From an uncultured Dysgonomonas sp. (lineage in GTDB: Bacteria > Bacteroidota > Bacteroidia > Bacteroidales > Dysgonomonadaceae): a stretch of DNA of 64,000 nt. The stretch spans positions 742,948-806,947 of the forward strand of contig NZ_LT599032.1 of the NCBI RefSeq assembly GCF_900079725.1, read 5' to 3'. A program made the translations under genes and the position numbers. Below the pieces are notes generated by a model. The model was given only the letters and a program-made list of their open reading frames with translations, did not search any database and was not told the origin of the DNA. This document shows positions 44,215 through 53,009 of the stretch, in pieces; positions within the stretch are counted from its first letter, which is position 1; each line of letters starts with the position of its first letter.

Positions 44215-45694
44215 ATACGATATCATTATAGCGGGGAGCGGATTGGGCGGCCTCGAATGCGCTGCCATCCTGAGCAAAGAGGGATACAACGTATGCGTGC
44301 TTGAAAAGAACGTGCTATTCGGAGGATGCCTGCAAACATACATCCGGAAAGGGCGTCAATTCGATACGGGAATCCATTATATAGGCAGTCTGGACGAGGG
44401 ACAGATAATGAACCAGTATTTCAAATACTTCGGTATAATGGATAAACTGAATATAAAACGTCTCGACACCGATTCTTTCGATACTATATTCTATAAAGAT
44501 AAAGTATATAACTACGCGGTTGGCCACGACCATTTTGCCGATACACTGGCTCAGTCTTTTCCACATGAACGGGTAAACCTGAAAAAATATACCTCTATCC
44601 TCCAAGATGTAGGAAGACTGATCGATATAGACAACCTGAAAAAAGGGAGTATTGCACAAAACGGCATGAAATATTTTTATGCGTCGGCTACTCAGATGAT
44701 AGCAGATACGGTTAAGGATGAAACACTGAGGAGTGTTTTAGCCGCTACATCCATGCTGTATGGAGGAATAAAAAACAGTTCTACCTTCTACCATCATGCG
44801 ATGACCAATAACTCGTATATCGAAAGTCCGTACCGTTTCATAGACGGAACCATGCAGATAGCCGAACGGCTGATAGACGTTATCCGGGCGAATGGAGGTA
44901 CCGTATTGAACAATAAGGAAGTTACCCGCCTGATAGTAACGGACAATCAGGTAACGGCCGCAGAAGTAAACAATGAAGAAATATTTGAGGCCGATCATTT
45001 TATCTCCAATATCCACCCCAAACGCACATTGGAGATACTGGAAAAGAGCCGCTATATAAAAAACGCTTATATATCCCGCATCAATGCTTTGCCTAATTCA
45101 TTCGGAGTCTTCACAACGTATCTGGTGATGAAGCCGGATTCTCAGCCTTATATCAACAGTAATTATTATGTGCATGGAACTGATAATGTATGGTATAATG
45201 ACGATTCGTCCCGGGATAAGATCAACAATGCCCTGCTCTGCTTCCAATGCAACAGCAATAGTGACTATACGGATATAATCTCGGTATTGACACCAATGTA
45301 TATGTCGGAACTGAAAGAGTGGGAAAATACCACTGTGGGCAAGCGGGGGGATGATTACATCGCTTTCAAGAAAGCCTATTCAAACAAAGTACTTGAGTTT
45401 CTGAAAGGCAAAGGATTCGATTTCTCCGGTAAGATAGAAAGCATATATAGCACCACACCGTTAAGTTACCGTGACTATACGGGAACGCCTTACGGCTCGG
45501 CATACGGTATAGTAAAAGATTGTAAGTTTCCCGAATTAGGTTTTATTTCCACAAAAACGAAACTGAAAAACCTTTACTTTACAGGCCAGAATATGAATGT
45601 ACATGGTGCTCTGGGGGTAACGCTCACATCCATGTTCACTTGCGCCGACTTTGTAGGTCAGGAATATTTAGCTAAAAAAGTAGGGAATGCATAA
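44207..45694 (+). CDS. Phytoene desaturase-like FAD oxidoreductase
   Basis: A 495-residue flavoprotein. The N-terminal dinucleotide-binding motif is IIIAGSGLGGLECAAILSK with the conserved acidic residue in VCVLEKN. The C-terminus has YFTGQNMNVHGALGVTLTS, the FAD-closing motif of the carotenoid desaturase/retinol saturase family. It could desaturate, saturate or isomerise the polyene chain. Overlap with both neighbours (8 bp each) shows it belongs to the cluster. Confidence 0.85.
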   Translation: MGKYDIIIAGSGLGGLECAAILSKEGYNVCVLEKNVLFGGCLQTYIRKGRQFDTGIHYIGSLDEGQIMNQYFKYFGIMDKLNIKRLDTDSFDTIFYKDKVYNYAVGHDHFADTLAQSFPHERVNLKKYTSILQDVGRLIDIDNLKKGSIAQNGMKYFYASATQMIADTVKDETLRSVLAATSMLYGGIKNSSTFYHHAMTNNSYIESPYRFIDGTMQIAERLIDVIRANGGTVLNNKEVTRLIVTDNQVTAAEVNNEEIFEADHFISNIHPKRTLEILEKSRYIKNAYISRINALPNSFGVFTTYLVMKPDSQPYINSNYYVHGTDNVWYNDDSSRDKINNALLCFQCNSNSDYTDIISVLTPMYMSELKEWENTTVGKRGDDYIAFKKAYSNKVLEFLKGKGFDFSGKIESIYSTTPLSYRDYTGTPYGSAYGIVKDCKFPELGFISTKTKLKNLYFTGQNMNVHGALGVTLTSMFTCADFVGQEYLAKKVGNA

Positions 45695-47351
45695 ATTGCT
45701 GAAAAAGGGTCTGAAGGCCGGATTATATGTGCTGCTGATATTCATTCTCGCTTTTGGCGGAATTATCGGCTACATGTATTTTTCAGCGGATATGTGCGTG
45801 CCCGAAATAGCGGAAGAAGTTCCCCGCTACAAACTGACAGAAGAACCTGATTACCGTCAGTGGGGTGATAATTATCTTCGCAAGAGTGAAAGCGGATTGT
45901 GGGAACTGAAAGTCTCCGGCAATGATTACCAGCGGGGCATCGCTATAGGAGAGATGTCGAAAGACCTGCTATATTATCAGGAAAAAGTATTTGTAGACCA
46001 GATAAAGGTACTTGTCCCATCCGAAAATCACTTACGATTTCTTGGCTTCTTCACCATCCTGTACAACCGTAATCTGGGAAAGAACATACCGGAGGAATAC
46101 AGGCGTGAAATTTACGGGATATCCCACTCCTGCTCCGATGAATTCAGCTATATCGGCACTCCCTACGAAAGACAGTTAAATTACCATGCCGCACATGATT
46201 TAGGACACGCCATGCAAGACTATATGCTCGTAGGATGCAGTTCCTTTGCTACATGGGGTACAGCAAGCGCCGATTCAACATTGGTAATCGGCCGCAATTT
46301 CGATTTTTATGTAGGGGATGATTTTGCAAAAAATAAAGAAGTGCAGTTCTATGATCCCGAGAAGGGTTATAAATTCGTATCTGTAGCCTGGCCGGGGATG
46401 ACCGGCGTATTATCGGGAATGAACGAAGAAGGGCTGACAGTTACAATTAACGCTGCAAAATCTTCGATGCCTACATCCGCTAAAACACCGATATCCATCC
46501 TTACTAGGGAGATATTGCAATATGCGTCTACAATTGAGGAGGCATATGAGATTGCGAAAAAAAGAGAGACTTTCGTATCCGAATCTATCCTTATAGGTTC
46601 AGCCAAAGACAAGAAAGCAGCCATTATAGAAAAATCACCTGATAAGATAGGTTTATTCACTACCGATGGAGAACAAATTATATGTACCAATCATTTCCAA
46701 TCAGAAGTATTCGCCAAGGACGAACGGAATCTTGAAAATATCCGTACAACAGACAGCCAATACCGTTTCGGGCGATTGACAGAGCTCCTCGATAAAAACA
46801 AACCTTTAGATGTGAAAAAAGCCGCCTCTATCCTTCGCGACACAAAAGGATCGGGAGATAAAGAAATAGGACTGACAAACGAAATGGCAATCAACCAGTT
46901 TATCGCGCACCATTCGGTCATATTCAAACCCGAACAGCGAATAATATGGGTATCTACCCACCCTTGGCAGATGGGTAAATATGTGGCCTATGACCTGAAT
47001 AAGATATTCGGGGAAGATACGGATTTCAGAAAAGAGATATATTCTACGGAATATACTATTCCCGAAGATTCCCTGATACATGGCGATATGTTCAACAATC
47101 TCTTGACATATAAAGAACTGACGAAAGATATAAAAGCTAAGATAAAAGAGAAGAGTTCTATATCTTCCGACAGATTAAACAAATACGAAGCCTCTAATCC
47201 CGAATATTATCATATGTACGAAATAGTGGGGGATTATTACATGTCGCAAGGAGAAAAACAAAAAGCAAAAGAATACTGGCAAAAAGCATTGACAAAAGAA
47301 GTACCGAAGGTTTCTGAAAAGGAATGGATAGAGAAAAAGATTCGGTTTTAG
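45687..47351 (+). CDS. C45-family acyl-transferase/peptidase-like protein (Ntn-hydrolase)
   Basis: A 554-residue protein with one N-terminal membrane anchor. At about residue 183 the sequence VGCSSFATWG gives a Gly-Cys bond of the type that is cut autocatalytically to expose the nucleophile (Cys184) in acyl-CoA:6-aminopenicillanate acyltransferase relatives. IGRNFDFYVGDD and GLTVTINA are further family blocks. It may transfer or hydrolyse an acyl amide in pigment processing. It is the last gene of the contiguous operon and is followed by a terminator-like hairpin. Confidence 0.78.
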   Translation: MHKLLKKGLKAGLYVLLIFILAFGGIIGYMYFSADMCVPEIAEEVPRYKLTEEPDYRQWGDNYLRKSESGLWELKVSGNDYQRGIAIGEMSKDLLYYQEKVFVDQIKVLVPSENHLRFLGFFTILYNRNLGKNIPEEYRREIYGISHSCSDEFSYIGTPYERQLNYHAAHDLGHAMQDYMLVGCSSFATWGTASADSTLVIGRNFDFYVGDDFAKNKEVQFYDPEKGYKFVSVAWPGMTGVLSGMNEEGLTVTINAAKSSMPTSAKTPISILTREILQYASTIEEAYEIAKKRETFVSESILIGSAKDKKAAIIEKSPDKIGLFTTDGEQIICTNHFQSEVFAKDERNLENIRTTDSQYRFGRLTELLDKNKPLDVKKAASILRDTKGSGDKEIGLTNEMAINQFIAHHSVIFKPEQRIIWVSTHPWQMGKYVAYDLNKIFGEDTDFRKEIYSTEYTIPEDSLIHGDMFNNLLTYKELTKDIKAKIKEKSSISSDRLNKYEASNPEYYHMYEIVGDYYMSQGEKQKAKEYWQKALTKEVPKVSEKEWIEKKIRF

Positions 47352-47876
47352 GCCCATTTATTAAATAATTGGTTTATTTTATTCAAGTTATTTTATCTAT
47401 ACTATTTTTAATGTGCCAATGTTTTAATGTGCCGATATGCCAATGTGGGAATTAGCAAATATGTGTAAAAACTGTAAAGTTTGTCAGGTTTTGAATTTTA
47501 TATAGTGATAGACCTTGTGCTGTCCAGTATGAAACAAACGGGCAAGCACAAGGGATTTTTATCATAAAAAATAGATGGATAATTTAGAAGAAGTAGTAAA
47601 ATATGACAAATAAAAATATGTGTAAAAAGTGTCAGATGTGTCAGGTTTTAACAATATATTGTGAATATAGACTAAAATAATATAGGTTTCGAAAGATGTA
47701 TTGTTAATTTTGAATTGAAGATTATGATCAGAGTTTTTCAGTGTAACAAAAAGTTTTTTACCACGAAGGACACTAAGATTTACACTAAGGACACAAAGAT
47801 TAAGAATGGAGATACAAAGTTGTAAAGTTTGTAAAGTTTTAACTATATATGGTGAATATAAAAAAATAACAACCCT
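47352..47876 (+). repeat. Non-coding gap with three diverged direct repeats
   Basis: This 525-bp gap has no gene. Three related units of about 50 bp lie at 47462-47513, 47618-47672 and 47820-47860; each contains a TGTAAAR run followed by TCAGGTTTT or AAAGTTTT and then a TATAT(A/T)GTGA(A)TA string. Between them are AATGTGCCAAT iterations (47411-47450) and a GGACACTAAGATT / GGACACAAAGATT pair. These look like eroded dispersed repeats. The last unit sits directly before the CoA ligase, whose promoter must be here. Confidence 0.55.
47513..47560 (+). terminator. Probable terminator of the aryl polyene operon
   Basis: CCTTGTGCT (47513-47521) and AGCACAAGG (47545-47553) form a perfect 9-bp stem around a 23-nt loop, followed by GATTTTTATC. 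The T run and position 160 bp beyond the last contiguous gene support termination. The large loop is less usual. Confidence 0.6.
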
Positions 47877-49175
47877 ATGGAAAAACACCCCGATATACAA
47901 TTTCAGCCTGCTATCAAAATCAAAGAATATCAGGAAACGAAATTACAGGCTGCTCTGCAATACCTAAAAGAACACTCCGCTTTTTATCAAAGGATGTTTG
48001 AAGAACAGAATATTGATATAAATGAGATCAAAACAATTGAAGATCTACGGAAACTGCCTGTTACCACAAAAGATGATTTACAAAGATACAGTGAAGATTT
48101 TATCTGTGTAGAGAAATCTCGAATTATCGACTATGTAACTACATCGGGGACTCTGGGAGATCCCATCACATTTGTCCTCACCGACAAAGACCTCGACCGC
48201 CTTGCCTATAACGAATACCTGTCTTTTACTACCGCCGGATTTACCAAAGAAGACATCATGCAGTTGATGACAACTATAGACCGCCGTTTCATGGCCGGAC
48301 TGGCTTATTTTCTTGGAGCGCGCGAACTAGGTATGGGTGTAGCCCGTGTAGGAAACGGGATACCCGAACTTCAATGGGATACAATAGAACGGATACATCC
48401 AACCTGCGGGATAGCAGTACCTTCATTTCTTATTAAACTGATAGACTTTGCCGAAAAAAATAAAATCGATTACAACAACAGTTCCATCAAAAAATGCCTT
48501 TGCATAGGGGAATCTTTACGCAAAGAGAACTTCGAACTGAATACTCTGGGCAGACGTATTCAGGAAAAATGGAGTTCCCTGCAATTATATTCCACATATG
48601 CCTCTACCGAAATGCAGGCATCATTCACAGAATGCGACCGCTTTTGCGGCGGCCACCTACAGCCTGAACTGATTATCGTGGAATTTCTGGACGACAACGA
48701 CAATCCTGTCGGAGAAGGTGAGTCGGGAGAAGTTACCATTACTACATTGGGCGTGGAAGGGATGCCCCTCCTGCGCTTCAAGACAGGAGATGTTTGCTAT
48801 CACTATACCGAGCCTTGCACTTGTGGCAGAAATACCATACGCCTGAGCAGCGTATTGGGACGTAGGGGACAGATGATAAAATATAAGGGAACCACATTAT
48901 ATCCACCTGCTTTATTCGATATACTGGACAATGTACCGCATATCAAAAACTATGTAGTTGAAGTATTTACCAACGATCTGGGAACAGATGAAATATTAGT
49001 GCGGGTAGGCTGTGACGAAGACAGAAGTGACGCTTTTATAAAGGAGATCAAAGACCTGTTCAGATCGAAGGTAAGAGTTGCCCCGAATATAAGTTTCGAG
49101 TCTCCTGAATATATCGCACAGATTCAGACTCCACCCATGAGTCGGAAAGCTATTAAATTTATAGATTTACGGTAA
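47877..49175 (+). CDS. PaaK-like AMP-forming CoA ligase
   Basis: A 432-residue adenylate-forming enzyme of phenylacetate-CoA ligase length and layout. The nucleotide loop reads VTTSGTLGDP, the later YASTEMQ matches the A5-type motif, and the C-terminal small domain ends MSRKAIKFID. No phenylacetate-degradation gene is nearby, while an ammonia-lyase-headed polyene cluster lies just upstream, so it may activate the cinnamate-type starter. The 525-bp gap and hairpin mean it is probably transcribed separately; membership of the pathway is inferred. Confidence 0.82.
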   Translation: MEKHPDIQFQPAIKIKEYQETKLQAALQYLKEHSAFYQRMFEEQNIDINEIKTIEDLRKLPVTTKDDLQRYSEDFICVEKSRIIDYVTTSGTLGDPITFVLTDKDLDRLAYNEYLSFTTAGFTKEDIMQLMTTIDRRFMAGLAYFLGARELGMGVARVGNGIPELQWDTIERIHPTCGIAVPSFLIKLIDFAEKNKIDYNNSSIKKCLCIGESLRKENFELNTLGRRIQEKWSSLQLYSTYASTEMQASFTECDRFCGGHLQPELIIVEFLDDNDNPVGEGESGEVTITTLGVEGMPLLRFKTGDVCYHYTEPCTCGRNTIRLSSVLGRRGQMIKYKGTTLYPPALFDILDNVPHIKNYVVEVFTNDLGTDEILVRVGCDEDRSDAFIKEIKDLFRSKVRVAPNISFESPEYIAQIQTPPMSRKAIKFIDLR

Positions 49176-49178
49176 TTC

Positions 49179-49210
49179 TTTTGATAAGAAAAGGCTTTTT
49201 CTTACATTTG
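49179..49210 (+). promoter_or_regulatory. Consensus promoter of the secreted-protein gene
   Basis: TTTTG (49179-49183), a 19-nt spacer and TACATTTG (49203-49210) match both elements of the Bacteroidota promoter. The start codon of the next gene is 30 bp downstream. Together with the ammonia-lyase promoter it is one of the two best promoter matches in the window. Confidence 0.7.
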
Positions 49211-49240
49211 GTATAAAATCACTAATAAAATCTTATTTAT

Positions 49241-49825
49241 ATGAAAAAATTAGTTCTACTTATTGCACTACTGGTTAGTGTTGGCGGTTTTGCTCAGAAA
49301 AAAGAGCTTTTAAAAGACATTGAAGCCATCAATTTTTATGGAGTAGACTTTTCCCATGCGAAAGTATATGGTGCAAAAGAATCCGGCGAACATTTCAAAT
49401 ATGCATTTCAGGATATCAACAATCTTTTTGTAACAGAAGCGCGTAAATACGACGTCGCTAAATATTTAAAAAGACGAGTTCTGGGTGTCTATATTGATGA
49501 TGTTAAAGCTCGTATATCAGACCTTAAAGCCGATGACATTTTCACTACAGATGCCGCATGTCAACTGGAAGACAATACAATAAAAGATATTGTAAAATCC
49601 CTTTCGGTGAAAGAGAGTGATGGTACGGGAGTAATCATCATAGCCGAAAGATTAAGTAAGGCGAAAAACAGAGGATACTTCGATGTTGTATTTTTTGATA
49701 TAAAAACCCGTAATATCATTGATAGCTGGAAAGCCGATGGTAAAGCACAGGGATTCGGCCTTCGCAATTTCTGGGCGCACTCGGTACGTGAAGTTCTGAA
49801 ATTCAGTGAATCTGCATTGAAATAA
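49241..49825 (+). CDS. Secreted protein of unknown function
   Basis: A 194-residue protein with a clear signal peptide (hydrophobic core then GGFAQ, cleavage after about residue 18). The mature protein mixes helices and strands; segments such as GVIIIAERLSKAKNRGYFDVVFFDIKTRNIIDSWKADGKAQGFGL suggest an alpha/beta domain. I do not recognise the family. It has its own strong promoter and is followed by a long hairpin, so it is a single-gene unit. Confidence 0.75.
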   Translation: MKKLVLLIALLVSVGGFAQKKELLKDIEAINFYGVDFSHAKVYGAKESGEHFKYAFQDINNLFVTEARKYDVAKYLKRRVLGVYIDDVKARISDLKADDIFTTDAACQLEDNTIKDIVKSLSVKESDGTGVIIIAERLSKAKNRGYFDVVFFDIKTRNIIDSWKADGKAQGFGLRNFWAHSVREVLKFSESALK

Positions 49826-49880
49826 GAATACTGTACTTGTATCAGAACCTCTTTGTTTATATAAATAAAACCTAATTAAT

Positions 49881-49927
49881 AACGATTTAAATCTTTCGGA
49901 TAATAATCCTGAAAGATTTAAGTCGTT
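49881..49927. terminator. Long hairpin between secreted-protein gene and pepP
   Basis: AACGATTTAAATCTTTC and GAAAGATTTAAGTCGTT pair over 17 positions (one G-T wobble), with an inner GGAT / ATCC closing a short loop. It ends 17 bp before the aminopeptidase start codon. It may terminate the upstream gene or sit in the aminopeptidase leader as a control element; the T run after it is short (TTTAT). Confidence 0.55.
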
Positions 49928-49944
49928 TATAAAATAATAATACT

Positions 49945-51318
49945 ATGTTTTCAAAAGAAACCTACATCAACCGCCGCAACCAATTGAAAAAAGCAATAGG
50001 TTCAGGTATTCTCCTATTTCTCGGAAACGACGAATCCGGAATGAATTATGAAGATAATACCTATCCTTTCCGTCAGGATTCCACGTTCCTTTATTTCTTC
50101 GGGCTGCCGTATGCCGGACTAGCTGCCGTTATTAATATAGACGAAGACAAGGAGATCATTTTCGGAGACGAACTTACTATCGACCAGATAGTATGGATGG
50201 GGACGCAACCTACATTGAAAGAAAAGAGTGAAAGAGTCGGGGTTGCTAATACCCAGCCTTATTCTTCTTTAGGCGATTATCTGTCAAAAGCTGCGACTAA
50301 AGGACAGAAAGTGCATTACCTGCCAACTTACAGGGCGGAGCATAGACTCAGACTAATGGACTGGACGGGTCTTAAACCTGTACAACAAGAGGCCTCCCTC
50401 CCATTTATTCAGGGTGTGGTAAATCAACGTATCTATAAATCGGAAGAAGAAATCGCCGAAATAGAAAGGGCATGTGATATTACAGCCGATATGCACATTA
50501 CCGCTATAAAGAAAGTTCGTGTAGGGATGAAAGAATATGAAGTGATGGCCGCATTGGAAGAAGTGGCCTATGCTGCCGGAGGCAGGCTCTCCTTCCCTAC
50601 TATAGCCACAGTAAACGGACAAACGCTGCATAATCATTATCACGGAAATACAGTAAAAGAAGGCGACATGTTCCTGATCGATGCCGGAGCAGAAACCGAA
50701 ATGGGTTATGCAGGCGATATGTCGTCTACCATACCTGCCGGGAAGAAATTCTCGTCCCGCCAGAAAGATGTATATGATATTCAGGTAGCTTCACATATTG
50801 CATCAGTAGAAGCATTACGGCCGGGCATTCCATTCAAAGAAGTGTATGAACTTTCAGCAAAGGTTATTTGCGAAGGGATGAAATCACTAGGCCTGATGAA
50901 AGGTGATATGGACGAAGCTGTACAGGCTGGTGCTCATGCAATGTTTTTTCAGTGTGGGCTGGGACATATGATGGGACTGGATGTACATGATATGGAAAAT
51001 CTGGGTGAAGTTTGGGTCGGTTACAACGGAGAGCCCAAAAGTACGCAATTCGGACGAAAATCGTTGCGATTGGGGCGAAAACTGGAACCGGGTTTTGTAC
51101 TTACTATCGAGCCGGGAGTTTACTTTATACCCGAACTGATAGACTTATGGAAAGGTGAAAAGAAATTTGAAGAATTCATCAATTACGATAAATTGGAGGC
51201 ATACAGGGACTTTGGCGGATTGCGTAACGAAGAAGACTTCCTTATTACAGAAACAGGTTCCCGCAGGTTAGGTAAAAAGATACCATTGACTACCGAAGAA
51301 GTAGAAGCATTAAGATAA
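49945..51318 (+). CDS. pepP: Xaa-Pro aminopeptidase (M24B)
   Basis: A 457-residue metallopeptidase that removes the N-terminal residue ahead of proline. An N-terminal creatinase-like domain (NYEDNTYPFRQDSTFLYFFG) precedes the pita-bread fold. Metal ligands are visible as FLIDAGAE, GYAGDMSST, GLGHMMGLDVHD and LTIEPGVYF. It has no signal, so it is cytosolic. It is followed 2 bp later by the transporter gene, probably one transcript. Confidence 0.92.
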   Translation: MFSKETYINRRNQLKKAIGSGILLFLGNDESGMNYEDNTYPFRQDSTFLYFFGLPYAGLAAVINIDEDKEIIFGDELTIDQIVWMGTQPTLKEKSERVGVANTQPYSSLGDYLSKAATKGQKVHYLPTYRAEHRLRLMDWTGLKPVQQEASLPFIQGVVNQRIYKSEEEIAEIERACDITADMHITAIKKVRVGMKEYEVMAALEEVAYAAGGRLSFPTIATVNGQTLHNHYHGNTVKEGDMFLIDAGAETEMGYAGDMSSTIPAGKKFSSRQKDVYDIQVASHIASVEALRPGIPFKEVYELSAKVICEGMKSLGLMKGDMDEAVQAGAHAMFFQCGLGHMMGLDVHDMENLGEVWVGYNGEPKSTQFGRKSLRLGRKLEPGFVLTIEPGVYFIPELIDLWKGEKKFEEFINYDKLEAYRDFGGLRNEEDFLITETGSRRLGKKIPLTTEEVEALR

Positions 51319-51320
51319 CG

Positions 51321-52223
51321 ATGCAGGACAACAATAAAGCGCTTATTTATGGCAGTATTGCTGTATTAAGCTGGTCTACAGTAGCTACGATGTTTAAAAT
51401 GGCGCTGAAGTATTTTTCTCATTTCGAGATGCTTTTGGTTGCCAGTTTTACAGCATTGCTCATATTCAGCATAGCAATGACTATACTGAAAAAATGGACT
51501 GATCTGCAAACCCTCCCTGCTAAGCAGTGGGGATGGTTTGCATTGGTCGGCTTATTGAATCCCGTGGCTTATTATCTGGTTCTTTTCAAATCGTATGCTT
51601 TATTGCCTGCGCAAGTGGCACAACCGATAAACTATGCCTGGCCGATTGTATTACTCGTTTTGCTCGCTATTATTGCCCGCCAGCCAATACCCAAGATGAA
51701 GTATATTGGCATGGCACTGTCTCTCGGAGGAGTAGCTCTTATATCGTTGGGTTCGGGTGGTATAAGCGGACAGAGTTTACCTATTGCCGGATTACTTCTT
51801 GCTTTCTTAAGTGCATTTTTGTGGGCAACCTATTGGATAGTAAACAATCAGAATAAAAAAGTGGATGGAATAGTCGCATTGTTCCTCAGCTTCCTGTTTG
51901 GGTCGGTATATTTGTTGATCGGAGCCTTGTTTGTTGGAGTCAATCTGAATTCTGTACCCGGAATATTATCCAGTATCTATGTAGGCGCTTTTGAGATGGG
52001 GATACCATTTATATTTTTCGGGCTGGCTATCAGGAAAACGAATAATCCGGCTTTGGTGAATCAGATGTGCTATCTATCGCCGTTTATTTCCCTTTTCCTT
52101 ATCCATCTGGTATTAGGAGAGCAAATATACGTGACTACATATCTGGGATTATTCCTCATCGTGTTTGGTATCGTATTCAATGAGTATCTGACAAAATACT
52201 TCCGTAAAAAGGCTATTGACTAA
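51321..52223 (+). CDS. EamA/DMT-family transporter
   Basis: A 300-residue membrane protein with ten predicted helices in two EamA halves. The first half starts NKALIYGSIAVLSWSTVATMFK and contains PAQVAQPINYAWPIVLLVL; the second repeats the pattern. Drug/metabolite transporters of this type export amino acids or small metabolites, and the substrate is unknown. Coupled directly to pepP, it could handle a peptide- or amino-acid-related compound (inference). Confidence 0.88.
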   Translation: MQDNNKALIYGSIAVLSWSTVATMFKMALKYFSHFEMLLVASFTALLIFSIAMTILKKWTDLQTLPAKQWGWFALVGLLNPVAYYLVLFKSYALLPAQVAQPINYAWPIVLLVLLAIIARQPIPKMKYIGMALSLGGVALISLGSGGISGQSLPIAGLLLAFLSAFLWATYWIVNNQNKKVDGIVALFLSFLFGSVYLLIGALFVGVNLNSVPGILSSIYVGAFEMGIPFIFFGLAIRKTNNPALVNQMCYLSPFISLFLIHLVLGEQIYVTTYLGLFLIVFGIVFNEYLTKYFRKKAID

Positions 52224-52227
52224 ATAA

Positions 52228-52253
52228 AAAAAGCCGGTATCAACCGGCTTTTT
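52228..52253. terminator. Bidirectional terminator between the EamA gene and rprY
   Basis: AAAAAGCCGGT / ACCGGCTTTTT form a perfect 11-bp stem around ATCA. It has A and T runs on both sides and lies between convergent stop codons at 52223 and 52274. It is a textbook bidirectional intrinsic terminator. Confidence 0.9.
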
Positions 52254-52273
52254 ACACTATATTCGGACTGATA

Positions 52274-52987
52274 TTATTCAGCGCCTTCTTCTTCATTCAC
52301 AGGGGCAATCAGTTTATAACCTTTACCGTGGATATTGATAATCTCAATACTTGGATCCGGTTTCAACAGCTTACGCAATTTTGTGATATATACGTCCATA
52401 CTACGTGCATTGAAGTAGTTATCATCCACCCAGATTTGTTTCAAGGCATGATTTCTTTCCAATATGTCGTTAGCATGAGCACACAACAAAGCTAATAGTT
52501 CTGCTTCTTTGGTAGTCAGTTTAGTACTTTCACCATTAATAGTTAGAATCTGCTTTTGAGTGTCAAAGTTCATATTACCGAATTGGTAAACCTGTTGTTC
52601 TTTACTTCTCTTTCCTTTTACACGACGGAAGATAGCCTCGATACGAAGAACAAGTTCTTCCATGCTGAACGGCTTTGTAATATAGTCGTCAGCTCCGGCC
52701 TTAAAGCCTTCAAGGATATCATCCTTCATATTCTTAGCAGTTAAGAATATGATCGGAATTTCTGTATTGATTGCTCTGATTTCTTTTACCAGAGTGATAC
52801 CGTCTTTTTTAGGCATCATCACATCCAGAATACACAGGTCGTATTTTTCTTTTACAAACCCTTTGTATCCAACTTCTCCGTCAATGTAAAGGTCAGTGTC
52901 GTAACCTTTTGCCTGAAGATACTCTCTCAGCAGCATACCGAGATTCTCATCATCTTCACATAAAAATAATTTCAATTTTTCTTCCAT
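52274..52987 (-). CDS. rprY: RprY-like OmpR-family response regulator
   Basis: A 237-residue regulator. The receiver has EDDE at 11-14, phospho-accepting Asp55 in LCILDVMMPKKDG and a KPFSMEE lysine motif; the OmpR-type winged helix ends MDVYITKLRKLLKPDPSIEIINIHGKGYKL. The sequence style and the pairing with the adjacent kinase resemble Bacteroides RprY, which regulates central metabolic and tetracycline-response genes. It is 22 bp downstream of its kinase gene. Confidence 0.88.
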   Translation of the reverse strand: MEEKLKLFLCEDDENLGMLLREYLQAKGYDTDLYIDGEVGYKGFVKEKYDLCILDVMMPKKDGITLVKEIRAINTEIPIIFLTAKNMKDDILEGFKAGADDYITKPFSMEELVLRIEAIFRRVKGKRSKEQQVYQFGNMNFDTQKQILTINGESTKLTTKEAELLALLCAHANDILERNHALKQIWVDDNYFNARSMDVYITKLRKLLKPDPSIEIINIHGKGYKLIAPVNEEEGAE

Positions 52988-53009
52988 AACTTACTTATTT
53001 ACATACAAT

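Noticed and set aside
47352-47876. The spaced repeats near 47.4-47.9 kb as a CRISPR array
   Set aside because: Only three diverged units with unequal spacing, no conserved repeat of 25-40 bp and no cas gene.
24974-49175. Calling the cluster a complete flexirubin pathway
   Set aside because: No FabH-like DarB or aromatase DarA was found among the genes present, so only an aryl polyene-type assembly can be supported from this window.
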